A DNA stretch of 64,000 bases from Thermithiobacillus tepidarius DSM 3134 (lineage in GTDB: Bacteria > Pseudomonadota > Gammaproteobacteria > Acidithiobacillales > Thermithiobacillaceae): the NCBI RefSeq assembly GCF_000423825.1, contig NZ_AUIS01000007.1:98495-162494 (forward strand), written 5' to 3'. Made by a program: the position numbers and the translations under genes. Positions 54,111-63,734 of this stretch are shown one piece after another (position 1 is the stretch's first letter; each line of letters starts with the position of its first letter). The notes below the pieces were generated by a model. It made no database searches, was not told the DNA's origin, and saw only the letters and a program-made list of their open reading frames with translations.

Positions 54111-55831
54111 AGGGTGCGGGCGAGCAGCGGCCTGAGCTCGGCCAGGGAGCGGGTGTTGAGCACGTCGTCCTTTTCCAGCCAGCCGCGCCGGGCCTGGCCC
54201 ACGCCGAAGCGCAGGTTGTCGAAGTGCTGGATGCCATGGGCGTCGGAATCGACGGCCACCAGCACGCCCTCCTCCTTGGCCATCTGCGCATGGACGTCCT
54301 GGAGGTCCAGGCGCTCGGGATGGGCGTCGATCTCCAGGTAGCAGCCGCGCTGCCGCGCGTGACGGATGATGCGCAGCATGTCCACGTCATAGGGCTCGCG
54401 CTCCTGGATCAGGCGGCCGCTGGGGTGGGCGAGAATGGAAAAGTGCGGGTGGTCCATGGCCTTCAGGATGCGGGTGGTCTGCTTGTCGCGGGACAGGTCG
54501 AAGCGGCTGTGCACCGCCCCCACCACGAGGTCCAGGCGTCCCAGCAGCTCGTCGGGCAGATCCAGGCTGCCGTCTTCCAGGATGTCCACCTCGATGCCCT
54601 TGAGCAGGGTGATGCCTTCCAGACCGGCGTTGAGCCGGTCGATCTCGTCCATCTGGGCGAGCAGCTGCTGAGGGTGGAGGCCATGGGCCACGGTCAGCCG
54701 CCGCGAATGATCGGTGATGGCCAGGTACTCGAGGCCCCGGCGGCGGGCGGCCTCGGCCATCTCGCGCAGGCTGTCGTGGCCGTCGGTGGCCTTGCTGTGG
54801 GCGTGCAGGTCGCCCCGCAGATCCGTCAGCTCCACCAGATGCGGCAGGCGACCGGCGCGGGCGGCTTCGATCTCGCCGCGGTTCTCGCGCAGCTCAGGCG
54901 GGATGCAGGGCAGCCCCACGCTGGCATAGACCGAGGTTTCCGTCTCCCCGGCCACGCGCCGGCGGCTGCGGAAGACGCCGTATTCATTGATCTTCAAGCC
55001 CCGCTCCGCCCCCAGCTTGCGGATGGCGATGCTGTGCGCCTTGCTGCCGGTGAAATAGTGCAAGGCCGCGCCGAAACTGGCCTCCGCCACCACCCGGATG
55101 TCCACCTGCAGCCGCGAGCGCAGGATCACGGTGGCGCGGGTCGGGCCCTGGGACAGGACCTCCGCCACCTCCTCGTAGGCGACGAAGCGCTCCATGACCG
55201 GGCTGTCCTCGGCAGCCGCCACCAGGATGTCGAGATCGCCCACCGTTTCGCGGCAGCGGCGGAAGCTGCCCGCCACCTCCACGGCCTTCACCCCCGGCAC
55301 CATGCGCAGATAACGGGCCAGCGGTTCGGCGTACTGGGCGGCGACGGCGAGCTTGAAGCGGCGCATGCTGCCCGCCAGGGCCTCGATGGATTGCCGGATG
55401 CGGCTTTCCGTCCTCTCGCCGAAACCGGGCAGGCGGCGAATGCGGCCGTCGCGGGCGGCGCGGGCGAGCTGCTCCACGGTCTGCACGTCGAGCTCATGGT
55501 ACAGGGCCTGGACCCGTTTGGGACCCAGCCCCGGGATTTTGAGCAGCTCCGCCAGCGCCGGCGGCGTCTGCTGCCGCAGCATCTTGTGGAGGGCGCTGCT
55601 ACCGGTAGCGGCGATCTCGCGGATCTTGGCGGCGAGATCCTCGCCGACGCCGGGCAGGACAGTGAGGTCTTCTCCCCGCATCGCCATCTCTCCGACGTCC
55701 CGGCTCCAGTCGCGGATCACCCGCGCCGCGTTGCGGTAGGCCCGCACCCGGAAGGGATTGGCATTCTCGAGTTCCAGGAGATCCGCGATTTCCTCGAAAA
55801 CGGCCGCGATGTCGGCGTTGTGGATGGCCAT
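54107..55831 (-). CDS. polX: PolX-type DNA polymerase with PHP domain
   Basis: 574 residues. Helix-hairpin-helix motifs PGVGEDLAAKI and PGLGPKRVQAL are followed by the nucleotidyltransferase motif GSFRRCRETVGDLDILV. The C-terminal PHP domain has DLHAHSKATDGHD, EIDAHPERLDL and SDAHGI. Bacterial PolX enzymes fill gaps and carry 3'-5' exonuclease and AP-endonuclease activity in base excision repair. It is coupled to DUF72 downstream and lies 15 bp after the NTPase gene. Confidence 0.92.
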   Translation of the reverse strand: MAIHNADIAAVFEEIADLLELENANPFRVRAYRNAARVIRDWSRDVGEMAMRGEDLTVLPGVGEDLAAKIREIAATGSSALHKMLRQQTPPALAELLKIPGLGPKRVQALYHELDVQTVEQLARAARDGRIRRLPGFGERTESRIRQSIEALAGSMRRFKLAVAAQYAEPLARYLRMVPGVKAVEVAGSFRRCRETVGDLDILVAAAEDSPVMERFVAYEEVAEVLSQGPTRATVILRSRLQVDIRVVAEASFGAALHYFTGSKAHSIAIRKLGAERGLKINEYGVFRSRRRVAGETETSVYASVGLPCIPPELRENRGEIEAARAGRLPHLVELTDLRGDLHAHSKATDGHDSLREMAEAARRRGLEYLAITDHSRRLTVAHGLHPQQLLAQMDEIDRLNAGLEGITLLKGIEVDILEDGSLDLPDELLGRLDLVVGAVHSRFDLSRDKQTTRILKAMDHPHFSILAHPSGRLIQEREPYDVDMLRIIRHARQRGCYLEIDAHPERLDLQDVHAQMAKEEGVLVAVDSDAHGIQHFDNLRFGVGQARRGWLEKDDVLNTRSLAELRPLLARTL

Positions 55832-55846
55832 GCCCGGCGCGCCCCG

Positions 55847-56362
55847 TCAGGGCTGCACGCCAATGAGGACCGCATCCAGGATGGGCTGGAAGTCCGCGTC
55901 GCTTTCGAGCTCGAAGACCTGCCCGTAGCGGCGATACTGCTCCACCAGCGGCAGGTCGATCATCGCCACCACCGGGCTGATGCCCTCCAGCACCTCCACG
56001 ATCCACACGGCGAACTGGTCCGAGCTGAGTTCGATGGGGCCGATCTCGTCGATGATGACCAGGCGCGACTCGAGGGGCTGCCGGCGGCACAGGCCCACGA
56101 TGCGGTCGATGGCCGCCACGTCGACGCCGTACTTGTCCACCACCGGCGGGCCGTCGAAGAACATGGACGCCACCACAGCTTCCTCACCGCTGGCGATGTC
56201 CCGCAGGCGATAGCCGACATGGGGGCCGTGCGGCACTTCCGGATCGCTGAAGGGAACGCCGCGGATGCCGGCCACCGGCAGGCCGGCGCCCTGGATCACG
56301 CGATCCAGGAGCGTGCGGATCTTGCCTTTGTCGGGACCGGTGATGAGAAATTTCTTAGGCAT
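55847..56362 (-). CDS. THEP1-like nucleoside-triphosphatase with altered P-loop
   Basis: 171 residues similar to THEP1-type NTPases. The Walker B region is LVIIDEIGPIEL, and the N-terminal P-loop position reads ITGPDKGKIRT. The residue after the lysine is Ile and not Ser/Thr, so nucleotide hydrolysis may be weak or lost. The ATG overlaps the upstream zinc-ribbon gene by eight bases. Substrate unknown. Confidence 0.7.
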   Translation of the reverse strand: MPKKFLITGPDKGKIRTLLDRVIQGAGLPVAGIRGVPFSDPEVPHGPHVGYRLRDIASGEEAVVASMFFDGPPVVDKYGVDVAAIDRIVGLCRRQPLESRLVIIDEIGPIELSSDQFAVWIVEVLEGISPVVAMIDLPLVEQYRRYGQVFELESDADFQPILDAVLIGVQP

Positions 56363-56681
56363 AGTCCTCTCCGGGCTCGGCTGTGGATGCGCGCGACAGG
56401 AAATGAGCCTCGGTGCTGCCGCAGTGCGGGCAGCGCTCCAGCACCTCCGCCGCCTTCAACTCGACCACTTCGCCGCAATGGCTGCAGGTATAGACACCGG
56501 CCGCCGGTGTCGCCGCGCCCGCCGGGAATTCGAGAAACTGTCCCTGCACGCGCTCGATCTGGCTGCGGCTGCCGGGCACCTCCTGAGCTGGCGGCGCGGC
56601 GTCGAAGGGATGGCGCACCTGCTCTTCCTTGGGCCCGGTAAACTTTTCACCTTGTTTTTTGGGAGGATACTTCCTGGTCAT
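56355..56681 (-). CDS. Small zinc-ribbon protein
   Basis: 108 residues. A basic N-terminus and proline-rich linker precede a C-terminal zinc ribbon with YTCSHCGEV and ERCPHCGST. AGGAG lies six bases before the ATG at 56681. It overlaps the THEP1-like gene and heads the polX operon. Function unknown; it probably binds a protein or nucleic acid. Confidence 0.75.
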   Translation of the reverse strand: MTRKYPPKKQGEKFTGPKEEQVRHPFDAAPPAQEVPGSRSQIERVQGQFLEFPAGAATPAAGVYTCSHCGEVVELKAAEVLERCPHCGSTEAHFLSRASTAEPGEDYA

Positions 56682-56830
56682 GGCTGGCTCCTGCGCTAGT
56701 GAGGCACAGTTCAATGGTACACCCCGCGGGGGGTGTGCTTATCCATCGAATGGCCCATGGAGCACCGGCGCCCGCCAGCTCCGCTGTTTGCCCGATACCT
56801 CCCCGCGCCTGCGCTGTCGACTATATTGAG

Positions 56831-56836
56831 TATAAT
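56831..56836 (+). promoter_or_regulatory. Candidate -10 element of ald
   Basis: A perfect TATAAT 34 bp upstream of the ald ATG, in a short AT-rich stretch. No good -35 is visible, so the promoter may need an activator. Confidence 0.35.
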
Positions 56837-56869
56837 GCGGCCGCCCCAGCGAGGAGCTTACTGCCTGCC

Positions 56870-57991
56870 ATGATCATCGGCATCCCCAGGGAGATCAAAG
56901 ACCATGAATACCGGGTGGGCGCAACCCCGGCCGGCGTGCGGGCGCTGGTCCAGGCGGGCCACCAGGTCCGGATCGAACGCGGGGCGGGCGCGCGCATTGG
57001 CTTTGGCGACGCCCTGTACGCCGCCGCCGGCGCCCAGCTCATGGACGGCGCCGAGGACGTCTTCGCCTGTGAGATGATCGTGAAAGTCAAGGAGCCGCAG
57101 CCGAGCGAGTACGCGCTGCTGCGGGAAGGCCAGATCCTCTTCGCCTACTTGCACCTGGCCCCCGATCCGGCACAAACCCGGGCGCTGCTGCAGCGCAAGG
57201 TGGTCGGCATCGCCTACGAAACGGTGACGGATGCCCAGGGCGGCTTGCCGCTGCTGACCCCCATGAGCGAGGTGGCGGGCCGGCTGTCCATCCAGGCCGG
57301 CGCGACGGCCCTGGAGATGAGCCATGGCGGCAACGGCACCCTGCTGGGCGGCGTGCCGGGCGTGGCGCCGGCGCGGGTGGTGGTGCTGGGCGGCGGCGTA
57401 GTGGGCACAGAGGCCGCCCGCATGGCCCTCGGGCTCGGCGCCGACGTCACCATCCTGGACATCAGCCCGGCCCGCCTGCGCCAGCTCGATGCCCTCTTCG
57501 GCCCCGCCCTCAAGACCCGCTACTCGGATGCCCATGCCCTGGAAGAGCTGTGCCGGGAGGCAGACCTGCTGATCGGCGCCGTGCTCATCCCTGGCAAGCA
57601 GGCGCCCAAGCTCATCACCCGCGAGATGGTGCGCGGCATGAAGAACGGCGCCGTGCTGGTGGACGTCTCCATCGACCAGGGCGGCTGCGCGGAGACCTCC
57701 CGTCCCACCACCCACACCCACCCGACCTACGTCGAGGAAGGCGTGGTGCACTACTGCGTGACCAACATGCCCGGCGCCTGCGCCCGCACCGCCACCCAGG
57801 CCCTGACCATCGCCACCCTGCCCTACGTGCTGGAAATCGCCAAGCAGGGCTACCGGCAGGCCCTGCAGCGCAACCCGGGCCTGCGCGCGGGCTTGAACGT
57901 GCACCTGGGACAAGTCACCAATGCCCACGTGGCCGAGGACTTGGGCTATCCCTATGTGCCGCCGGAGGAGGTGTTGCTTGTTGAAGGTTGA
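56870..57991 (+). CDS. ald: Alanine dehydrogenase
   Basis: 373 residues. Motifs include the N-terminal [20 protein letters not shown], the substrate lysine region MIVKVKEPQ, the NAD motif [14 protein letters not shown] and [18 protein letters not shown]. It interconverts alanine and pyruvate plus ammonia with NAD. The ATG at 56870 begins the family N-terminus exactly; GAGGAG lies 13 bases upstream, which is somewhat far. It stands alone, with REPINs downstream. Confidence 0.95.
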   Translation: MIIGIPREIKDHEYRVGATPAGVRALVQAGHQVRIERGAGARIGFGDALYAAAGAQLMDGAEDVFACEMIVKVKEPQPSEYALLREGQILFAYLHLAPDPAQTRALLQRKVVGIAYETVTDAQGGLPLLTPMSEVAGRLSIQAGATALEMSHGGNGTLLGGVPGVAPARVVVLGGGVVGTEAARMALGLGADVTILDISPARLRQLDALFGPALKTRYSDAHALEELCREADLLIGAVLIPGKQAPKLITREMVRGMKNGAVLVDVSIDQGGCAETSRPTTHTHPTYVEEGVVHYCVTNMPGACARTATQALTIATLPYVLEIAKQGYRQALQRNPGLRAGLNVHLGQVTNAHVAEDLGYPYVPPEEVLLVEG

Positions 57992-58040
57992 GAATTGAAA
58001 AGCTCGTCAGCGCGGCATGCCGACCAGCAATACGCCAGGC

Positions 58041-58110
58041 GTGCAGGAGCGAGCTGGCTCGCGATCACCCAAGCCGGCCGGCGGACTATCGCGGGCAAGC
58101 CCGCGCCGAC
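58041..58110. repeat. REPIN-like unit 1 downstream of ald
   Basis: One arm is GCAGGAGCGAGCTGGCTCGC. The other, inverted, contains GACTATCGCGGGCAAGCCC. The first arm matches the REP at 19167 with few changes; the second belongs to a GCGGGC variant. Confidence 0.65.
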
Positions 58111-58208
58111 GGCTGGCGGCCGCGCGGCCCAGGGGATTGGCCGGGCGCCCGGCGGGAGCGGGTATTCGGGGCACGCAGTGCCAAGCCTGGCGAGCTGGCA
58201 TACTAAGT

Positions 58209-58278
58209 TGCAGGAGCGAACTTGCTCGCGATCAAGCGCGTGGCCAACGAGCAATCGCGGGCCAGGCCGCCCTACTCC
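58209..58278. repeat. REPIN-like unit 2 upstream of the rnd 3' end
   Basis: One arm is TGCAGGAGCGAACTTGCTCG. The inverted arm contains GCAATCGCGGGCCAGGCCG and ends in CTACTCC. It has the same 70-base length as the preceding unit, in the same spacer. Confidence 0.65.
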
Positions 58279-58301
58279 AAAACCGCTGGGCTGAAACAGG
58301 C

Positions 58302-59468
58302 TCAGCCCAAACCACCCCCTCCCCCCCTCGCCACCGGCTCGACCACCAAATGCCCCTCTTCCACCCGCACCGCAAGGCGGCCCGCCAGAAGGGCCTGCAG
58401 CTCGTCACCCACCAGCTTGGCCCGCCAGCCGCTCAATACGGCGGCCTCGGGATCTTCCGCCACCACCGCTTCCAGGTCGGGGCGGCCGGCCAGGAGCTGA
58501 GGCGCCACGCCGTGCTCCAATCCACGCTGGCGCACCAGGGCCTGCAGCAGGTCCACCAAGGCGAGGTCGCCGGGCTTCAGCTTGCGCCGCTCGTGCCACT
58601 GCGGCCGCTCCGCCTCGGGCACGGCCAGGCCACGCTCGACTGCCGCGATGATGGCCTCGCCCCATTGCTGCAGCGCGGCCTCGCTGATGCCGCGCATGCG
58701 GGTCAGTTGTGCCACGCTGGTGGGCGTCTGCCGGGCGATCTCGAAAAGCAGGTCGTCGTCCAGGATCCACTTGCGCGGCTTGTCCCGTTGCATGGCGGTG
58801 GTCTCCCGCCAGGCGGCCAATTCGCGCAGCACCGCCAGTTGCCGCGGGCGCAGCAGCTGGCCCTTCTTGATCTTGCGGAACATCTCGCGCGGCTCGACCG
58901 TATACAGGCCGGGGTCGCCCAGCCGCTCGAAGTCGCCGCGCACCCAATCCAGGCGGCCGGTGTCGATGAGTTCCTGCCGCAGATGCTTGTACACCAGCCG
59001 CAAGTAGCGCACGTCGTCCTCGGCGTAGCGGATCTGCGCCGGATCCAGCGGGCGCCGGCTCCAGTCGGTGCGCGTCAGGGTCTTGTCCAGCCGCTCGCCG
59101 GTGATGGCCTCGACCAGGCGGCCGTAGCTGATGGAATCCTCGTAGCCGGCCACGGTGGCCGCGATCTGGGTGTCGAAGAGCGGGTCGGGCAGGCGGCCGG
59201 TGAGATCGCGGATGATCTCCAGGTCCTGCCGTCCGGCATGCAGCACCTTGGTGATGCCGGGATCGAAGAGCACCGTCCAGAGCGGGCCGAGGTCCTTGAG
59301 CGCCAGCGGGTCGATGGAAGCCACCACTTCGTCGTTCGCCACCTGGATCAGGCACAGGCGCGCGTAGTAGGTTTTTTCGCGCATGAATTCCGTGTCGACG
59401 GCCACGTAATCGCCCAGGCGCAGGGTTTGGCACAGGGTGATCAAGTCTTCGGACGTGGTGACAAGCAT
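58302..59468 (-). CDS. rnd: Ribonuclease D
   Basis: 388 residues. The DEDDy exonuclease motifs are VAVDTEFMREKTYY, VLHAGRQDLEII, DTQIAATVAGY and YAEDDVRYL. An HRDC domain follows at about 210-290. It trims the 3' ends of tRNA precursors and other stable RNAs. It is slightly longer than usual, with a Gly-rich C-terminal tail. Confidence 0.94.
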   Translation of the reverse strand: MLVTTSEDLITLCQTLRLGDYVAVDTEFMREKTYYARLCLIQVANDEVVASIDPLALKDLGPLWTVLFDPGITKVLHAGRQDLEIIRDLTGRLPDPLFDTQIAATVAGYEDSISYGRLVEAITGERLDKTLTRTDWSRRPLDPAQIRYAEDDVRYLRLVYKHLRQELIDTGRLDWVRGDFERLGDPGLYTVEPREMFRKIKKGQLLRPRQLAVLRELAAWRETTAMQRDKPRKWILDDDLLFEIARQTPTSVAQLTRMRGISEAALQQWGEAIIAAVERGLAVPEAERPQWHERRKLKPGDLALVDLLQALVRQRGLEHGVAPQLLAGRPDLEAVVAEDPEAAVLSGWRAKLVGDELQALLAGRLAVRVEEGHLVVEPVARGGGGGLG

Positions 59469-59546
59469 GCTGTTCCCCTTTCATGAAGACTCGCCCGGCA
59501 ACGACGTACTGCGAGGTGCCGGCGGAGTCCTCTGGTGATTTTTCTT

Positions 59547-59921
59547 TTACTGATTACGCATGAAGTCGGCGGTGCGGTAAAAGGCCTTGTGCAGCTCGTC
59601 GCGCAGGGGCTCGGGAATACCCACGTCCACCATCGCTTGCGTCATGCACTGCATCCACTGGTCCCGCGCCGCCTCGTCGACGGCAAAGGGCAGGTGACGC
59701 AGGCGCAGGCGCGGATGGCCGTGGGCCTGGACGTAGAGATTGGGCCCGCCCAGCCAGCCCGACAGGAACATGAAAAGCTTTCGGCGCGAGTCCGTCAGGT
59801 CCTCGGGATGCATCTCGCGCAGGGGCCTGAATGCCGGATCCTGCCCCATGAGGTCGTAGAAGCGGTCCACCAGCCGGCGCACCGCGGCCTCGCCGCCGAT
59901 CCGATCGTAGATGCTGTCCAT
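59547..59921 (-). CDS. Group II truncated haemoglobin
   Basis: 124 residues of the truncated globin fold. The N-terminus is IYDRIGGEAAVRRLVDRFYDLM, with the conserved FMFLSGWLGGP. The proximal histidine is in PRLRLRHLPF, and the Trp in RDQWMQCM is typical of group II. Such globins bind oxygen or nitric oxide. It lies between rnd and speA with its own spacing. Confidence 0.92.
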   Translation of the reverse strand: MDSIYDRIGGEAAVRRLVDRFYDLMGQDPAFRPLREMHPEDLTDSRRKLFMFLSGWLGGPNLYVQAHGHPRLRLRHLPFAVDEAARDQWMQCMTQAMVDVGIPEPLRDELHKAFYRTADFMRNQ

Positions 59922-60006
59922 TGAGTCTCCCGTCCGCCGAGCGGCGCCTTTTTCTTTTTCATTATCGAAGCAAGACCGCGGCCCGTAAAGGGCGAATGCC
60001 GGGTGC

Positions 60007-61896
60007 TCACTCCTCCAGGTAAGTGTAGCCGCGCAGGCCCTCCCGGATCTCGGCCAGGAACTGATGACGCTGCAATTCGCTCAAGTCGGGGTACGCCTCG
60101 ATCTTGCGCCCGTAGGCGTCCAGCAGGGTGTCGGCGTCGAAGTGGACGTAGCGCAGCACGGAATCCACCGTGTCGCCGCGCAGCTGGTGCACCAGCCGGT
60201 GTCCGCCATCGGGGGTGAGCTCCACGTGCACCGAATCGGTATCGCCGAAGAGGTTGTGCATGTCGCCGAGGATCTCCTGATAGGCGCCGAGCAGGAAGAT
60301 GCCGATCAGGTAGTGCTCGCCGGGGCGCAGCTCGTGCAGCGGCAGGCTGGGCTCGACGCCGTTGAAGGCGACGTAGTCGTCCACGGCGCCGTCGGAGTCG
60401 CAGGTGATGTCCTGCAGGGTGCCGCGCCGACCGGGCCGCTCGTCCAGCCGGTGCAGCGGCACGATGGGGAAGATCTGGTTGATGGCCCACGAATCGGGCA
60501 GGGACTGGAACAGGGAGAAGTTGCCGAAATACTTGTCCACCAGCTTGGCGTTCAGCTCGTCCAGGATCTCGCGCTGCGCCCGCGAGTTGCCGGGCAGGAG
60601 CTCGCGCACCCGCCAGCAGGTGGCGGCGTAGACCTGCTCGGCCCAGGCGCGCTGCTCCAGGTTCAGGAGGCCGTGGTTGAACATGCCCTGCGCCTCGCCG
60701 AGCAGGTAGTTGGCGTCGTGGTAGGCCTCGATGGCGGAACGGCTGTTCAGGTTGCTCAGGCCGAACCAGAGGTCGTGCAGGATCTGCGGGGCATCCGGCG
60801 CCGGCGGCGCCACCGGCAGGTCGCCCGGCGCCCGCTCGATGTCGATGATGTTGGTGATCAGCATGGCGTGATGGGCGGTCAGTGCCCGCCCCGACTCGGA
60901 GATGATGTCCGGATGGGGCAGCCCTTCCTGGGCGCAGATCTCCCACAGGGCGTGGACCACGTCGTTGGCGTATTCCTGGATGGTGTAGTTCATGGAGCAG
61001 TAGGCGCGCGAGCGGGTGCCCTCGTAGTCCACGCTGAGCCCGCCGCCCACGTCCACCACGCGCACGTTGGCGCCCAGGCGCCGCAGCTCGGCGTAGAAGC
61101 GCGCGCACTCGCCCATGCCCTGCTTGATGAACTGGATGTTGGGGATCTGCGAGCCCAGGTGGAAATGCATGAGCTCCAGCGAGTCCAGCATCCCCTCCTC
61201 GCGCAGGCGCGTCACCAGGGCCAGCACCTGGGCCGAGGACAGGCCGAACTTGGACTTTTCGCCGCCCGAGTTCTGCCACTTGCCCGAGCCGGCCGAGGCC
61301 AGGCGCACGCGCACGCCGATCAGGGGCCGCACGTTCAAGAGGCGGGATTCCTCGATGATGAGCTCCAGCTCCGAGAGCTTCTCCACCACGATGTAGACCC
61401 GGTGGCCGAGACGCTGGCCGATGAGGGCCAGGCGGATGTACTCGCGGTCCTTGTAGCCGTTGCACACCACCACGCCGTCGGGCTTGGACAGGGCCAGCAC
61501 CGCCATGAGCTCCGGCTTGCTGCCCGCCTCCAGGCCCACCCGGCTGTCGCCGCTGGCCAGGATCTGCTCCACCACCCGGCGCTGCTGGTTGACCTTGATG
61601 GGATAGACGGCGGTGTAGCGGCCCGTGTAGCGATCGTCGGCCATGGCCTGGGCAAAGGCATTGCAGAGCGTCTCCACGCGCCGGTGCAGGATGTCCGAAA
61701 AACGCACCAGCACGGGCAGGGCGAGCCCGCCGCGCTTCAGCTCCCGGGCCAGTTCGAAGAGATCCACCCCAGGCTTGCCGGCGTCCCCGTCCGGGTAGGC
61801 CAGCAAGTGGCCTTCGGCGTTGATGTCGAAAAAACCGCCGCCCCAGTGCGGCACGTTGTACAGGTCCCGCGACCGCTCGATATCCCAGTCCGTCAT
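60007..61896 (-). CDS. speA: Biosynthetic arginine decarboxylase
   Basis: 629 residues. The PLP-binding lysine is in YPIKVNQQRRVVEQI. Further motifs are GLEAGSKPEL, VDVGGGLSVDYEGT and the C-terminal decarboxylase barrel. It makes agmatine for putrescine synthesis. The ATG at 61896 has GGAGG five bases upstream; a TTG at 61908 is less likely. It is an isolated gene. Confidence 0.95.
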   Translation of the reverse strand: MTDWDIERSRDLYNVPHWGGGFFDINAEGHLLAYPDGDAGKPGVDLFELARELKRGGLALPVLVRFSDILHRRVETLCNAFAQAMADDRYTGRYTAVYPIKVNQQRRVVEQILASGDSRVGLEAGSKPELMAVLALSKPDGVVVCNGYKDREYIRLALIGQRLGHRVYIVVEKLSELELIIEESRLLNVRPLIGVRVRLASAGSGKWQNSGGEKSKFGLSSAQVLALVTRLREEGMLDSLELMHFHLGSQIPNIQFIKQGMGECARFYAELRRLGANVRVVDVGGGLSVDYEGTRSRAYCSMNYTIQEYANDVVHALWEICAQEGLPHPDIISESGRALTAHHAMLITNIIDIERAPGDLPVAPPAPDAPQILHDLWFGLSNLNSRSAIEAYHDANYLLGEAQGMFNHGLLNLEQRAWAEQVYAATCWRVRELLPGNSRAQREILDELNAKLVDKYFGNFSLFQSLPDSWAINQIFPIVPLHRLDERPGRRGTLQDITCDSDGAVDDYVAFNGVEPSLPLHELRPGEHYLIGIFLLGAYQEILGDMHNLFGDTDSVHVELTPDGGHRLVHQLRGDTVDSVLRYVHFDADTLLDAYGRKIEAYPDLSELQRHQFLAEIREGLRGYTYLEE

Positions 61897-61981
61897 TGCA
61901 CCCTCCAAGCGCTTCGTGCCGGCAGTCTAGGGACAAGCCGGAGCCGGCGCAAGCCTGGCGCGGCGGCTTGGCTGCCCGGCC

Positions 61982-62476
61982 TCAGCGCACAGCCAAGCCG
62001 CCGCCCGCGTCCGGCGCAACGGCCGCCTGCCACGCCCGCAGGCGCCGGTCCATGCGCCGCACGTGGCCGCCGGCCCAGAACACCTTGTCGCAGCATGGAC
62101 AATAGCGCAGCTCGCGCACGGCTGCGCGCGCGCCGGGCGGCACCTGCGCCCACAGCGCGGGGGCCGCGTCCGTCAGCTCCGTGTTGCACACGAGACAGCG
62201 GCTGAAGGGCCGGTGCAGCCAGTCCAGATCCAGCCGCGCGGCCAGTTCATGGGCGCAGGCCTCCAGCTCGTTGGCGCGCAGGAGCAGCACGACGCCCGCG
62301 GCGTTGCGGTGCTCGAGCAGCTTGCGGTCGCGGGTGACGAGCAGACGGCCCTCGCCGGCCGCCCGTTCGAGCAGGCTGCGATCATTCCGGCCGTCGGCCT
62401 CGATCAGGGTATCGTAGCCGGCGGCGCGCAGCCAGCGCGCCAAGCCCTTGAGCATCTCGTCGCAAAGGAATTTCAT
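61982..62476 (-). CDS. Mut7-C RNase domain protein
   Basis: 164 residues. The PIN-like N-terminus MKFLCDEMLKGLARWLRAAGYDT is followed by VTRDRKLL and a zinc ribbon (CLVCNTEL and CPCCDKVFW) near the C-terminus. The family has RNase activity proposed from its fold. The ATG overlaps the upstream deacetylase-fold gene by four bases, so the pair is coupled. Confidence 0.88.
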   Translation of the reverse strand: MKFLCDEMLKGLARWLRAAGYDTLIEADGRNDRSLLERAAGEGRLLVTRDRKLLEHRNAAGVVLLLRANELEACAHELAARLDLDWLHRPFSRCLVCNTELTDAAPALWAQVPPGARAAVRELRYCPCCDKVFWAGGHVRRMDRRLRAWQAAVAPDAGGGLAVR

Positions 62477-63438
62477 GGGGCCGCCGGCGTATCCAGAAAA
62501 GCGCGCAGCACCGCCGTCCAGGCCTGCGCCAGGTTGTGGCGATTGTAGCCGCCGCCGCCCAACGCGAGAATGCGCCCCGCGCAACACTCCTCCGCCAAGC
62601 GGCACAGGTGGGTCGCGGCGAAGGCGTGGGCCTCGGCGGAATAGCGCAGGTGGGTAATGGGATCATCGGCGAGACTGTCGGCGCCGCACTGGAACAGGAT
62701 GAACTCCGGCTCGGCGGCGCGCACGAAGGCCTCCACCCAGTGCCAGGCATCGAAGAAGGCCGTGTCGTCCGCCCCCGGGCTCATGGGCACGTTGAGCTTG
62801 CTGCCCGCCGCCGCGCCCTGTCCGGTCTCCTCCGCCGCGCCCGTGCCCGGGTAGAGATAGCGGCCGTCTTCGTGCATGTCCGCGAAAATGAGCTCGGGAT
62901 CAGCCTCGAAGGCGTAGAACACGCCGTCGCCGTGGTGCGCGTCGATATCCACGTAGGCGACCCGCCGGATGCCGTGATGCGCGCGCAGGGCCTCGATGAT
63001 CACGCCGCAGTCATTGAAGACGCAGAAGCCGGCGGCAGCGTCGCGCCGGGCATGGTGCAGGCCGCCAATGGGCACGAAAGCGCGCCGGCAGCGGCCGGCC
63101 AGGATGCGCGCCACGGCATCCAGGCCGGAGCCGACCACGTGGGCTGCCGCCTCGTAGACGCCCGGGTAGGCCGGCGTATCGCCGAAATCCAGATAGCCGG
63201 CACCACTGGCGGACTGCGCCTTGACCCGCTCCACGTAGTCGTGGGTGTGGAAGAGCTCGATGGCATCCTGGCCGGCCGCAACCGGCGGGCAGACGCAAAC
63301 CCGCTCGTCCAGGCCGCGGCGCTGCGCCTCGCGCCAGAAGGTATCCAGGCGGTCCGGCCCGAACGGGTGGCCATGGCCGAAGCCGTAGCGGGCCAGCGGC
63401 TCGCCCACATAAACGCAGACTGCAGGATCGTTCTTCAT
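62473..63438 (-). CDS. Histone deacetylase-fold amidohydrolase (second copy)
   Basis: 321 residues. Motifs include GGLHHARRDAAAGFCVFND, YVDIDAHHGDGVFY, the C-terminal FQCGADSLADDPITH and ALGGGGYNRHNLAQAWT. It is shorter than the copy at 6.7-7.9 kb and only distantly similar. The ATG at 63438 is used; an in-frame TTG at 63471 lacks a ribosome site. Small-molecule or protein deacetylation is expected; the substrate is unknown. Confidence 0.9.
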   Translation of the reverse strand: MKNDPAVCVYVGEPLARYGFGHGHPFGPDRLDTFWREAQRRGLDERVCVCPPVAAGQDAIELFHTHDYVERVKAQSASGAGYLDFGDTPAYPGVYEAAAHVVGSGLDAVARILAGRCRRAFVPIGGLHHARRDAAAGFCVFNDCGVIIEALRAHHGIRRVAYVDIDAHHGDGVFYAFEADPELIFADMHEDGRYLYPGTGAAEETGQGAAAGSKLNVPMSPGADDTAFFDAWHWVEAFVRAAEPEFILFQCGADSLADDPITHLRYSAEAHAFAATHLCRLAEECCAGRILALGGGGYNRHNLAQAWTAVLRAFLDTPAAP

Positions 63439-63734
63439 TTTCTGCCACCCGAAAACACGTGGTACTGACAAAGGCGGATACGCGGCCGGCGGGTTTTGAC
63501 TATGCTTTATTGAAAGTAGACAAAAAGCACAAGAAGCGGTTCTGCTCAGCCCTTTTTATCCTGCTGTCCTCGTACACAGCGCCCGGCTGCCCGCGCTGCG
63601 GGAGCAGCTCGACGGTGGCCGGTCCGGACATGGAATCGGATACCTTGCGAACACTGTGCGGCCCACTCAAGAAAAAACAGCCTCTTTTCAATTTCGAGTG
63701 GGTAAGCTGGACCTGAGCAGGTACGGGATCGGGT

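Larger units (their letters stand above)
57992..58301. other. ald-rnd spacer with two REPIN-like units, no gene
   Basis: 310 bp between convergent genes with no supported coding frame. It holds two REPIN-like units (58041-58110 and 58209-58278) and a hairpin GGGCTGA/TCAGCCC at 58288-58308 that overlaps the rnd stop codon and may end transcription from either side. Confidence 0.6.

Noticed and set aside
54224..56641. 805-residue open frame on the plus strand
   Set aside because: Antisense to polX and the NTPase gene; its low-complexity composition is a by-product of high GC at third positions.
59795..62205. Two frames of 713 residues, one on each strand, across speA
   Set aside because: speA itself is clearly coding in another frame with full decarboxylase motifs; these frames share none.
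63459..63716. 85-residue frame with CPRCGSSS
   Set aside because: No recognisable protein; it lies in the presumed left end of the insertion element with no clear ribosome site.
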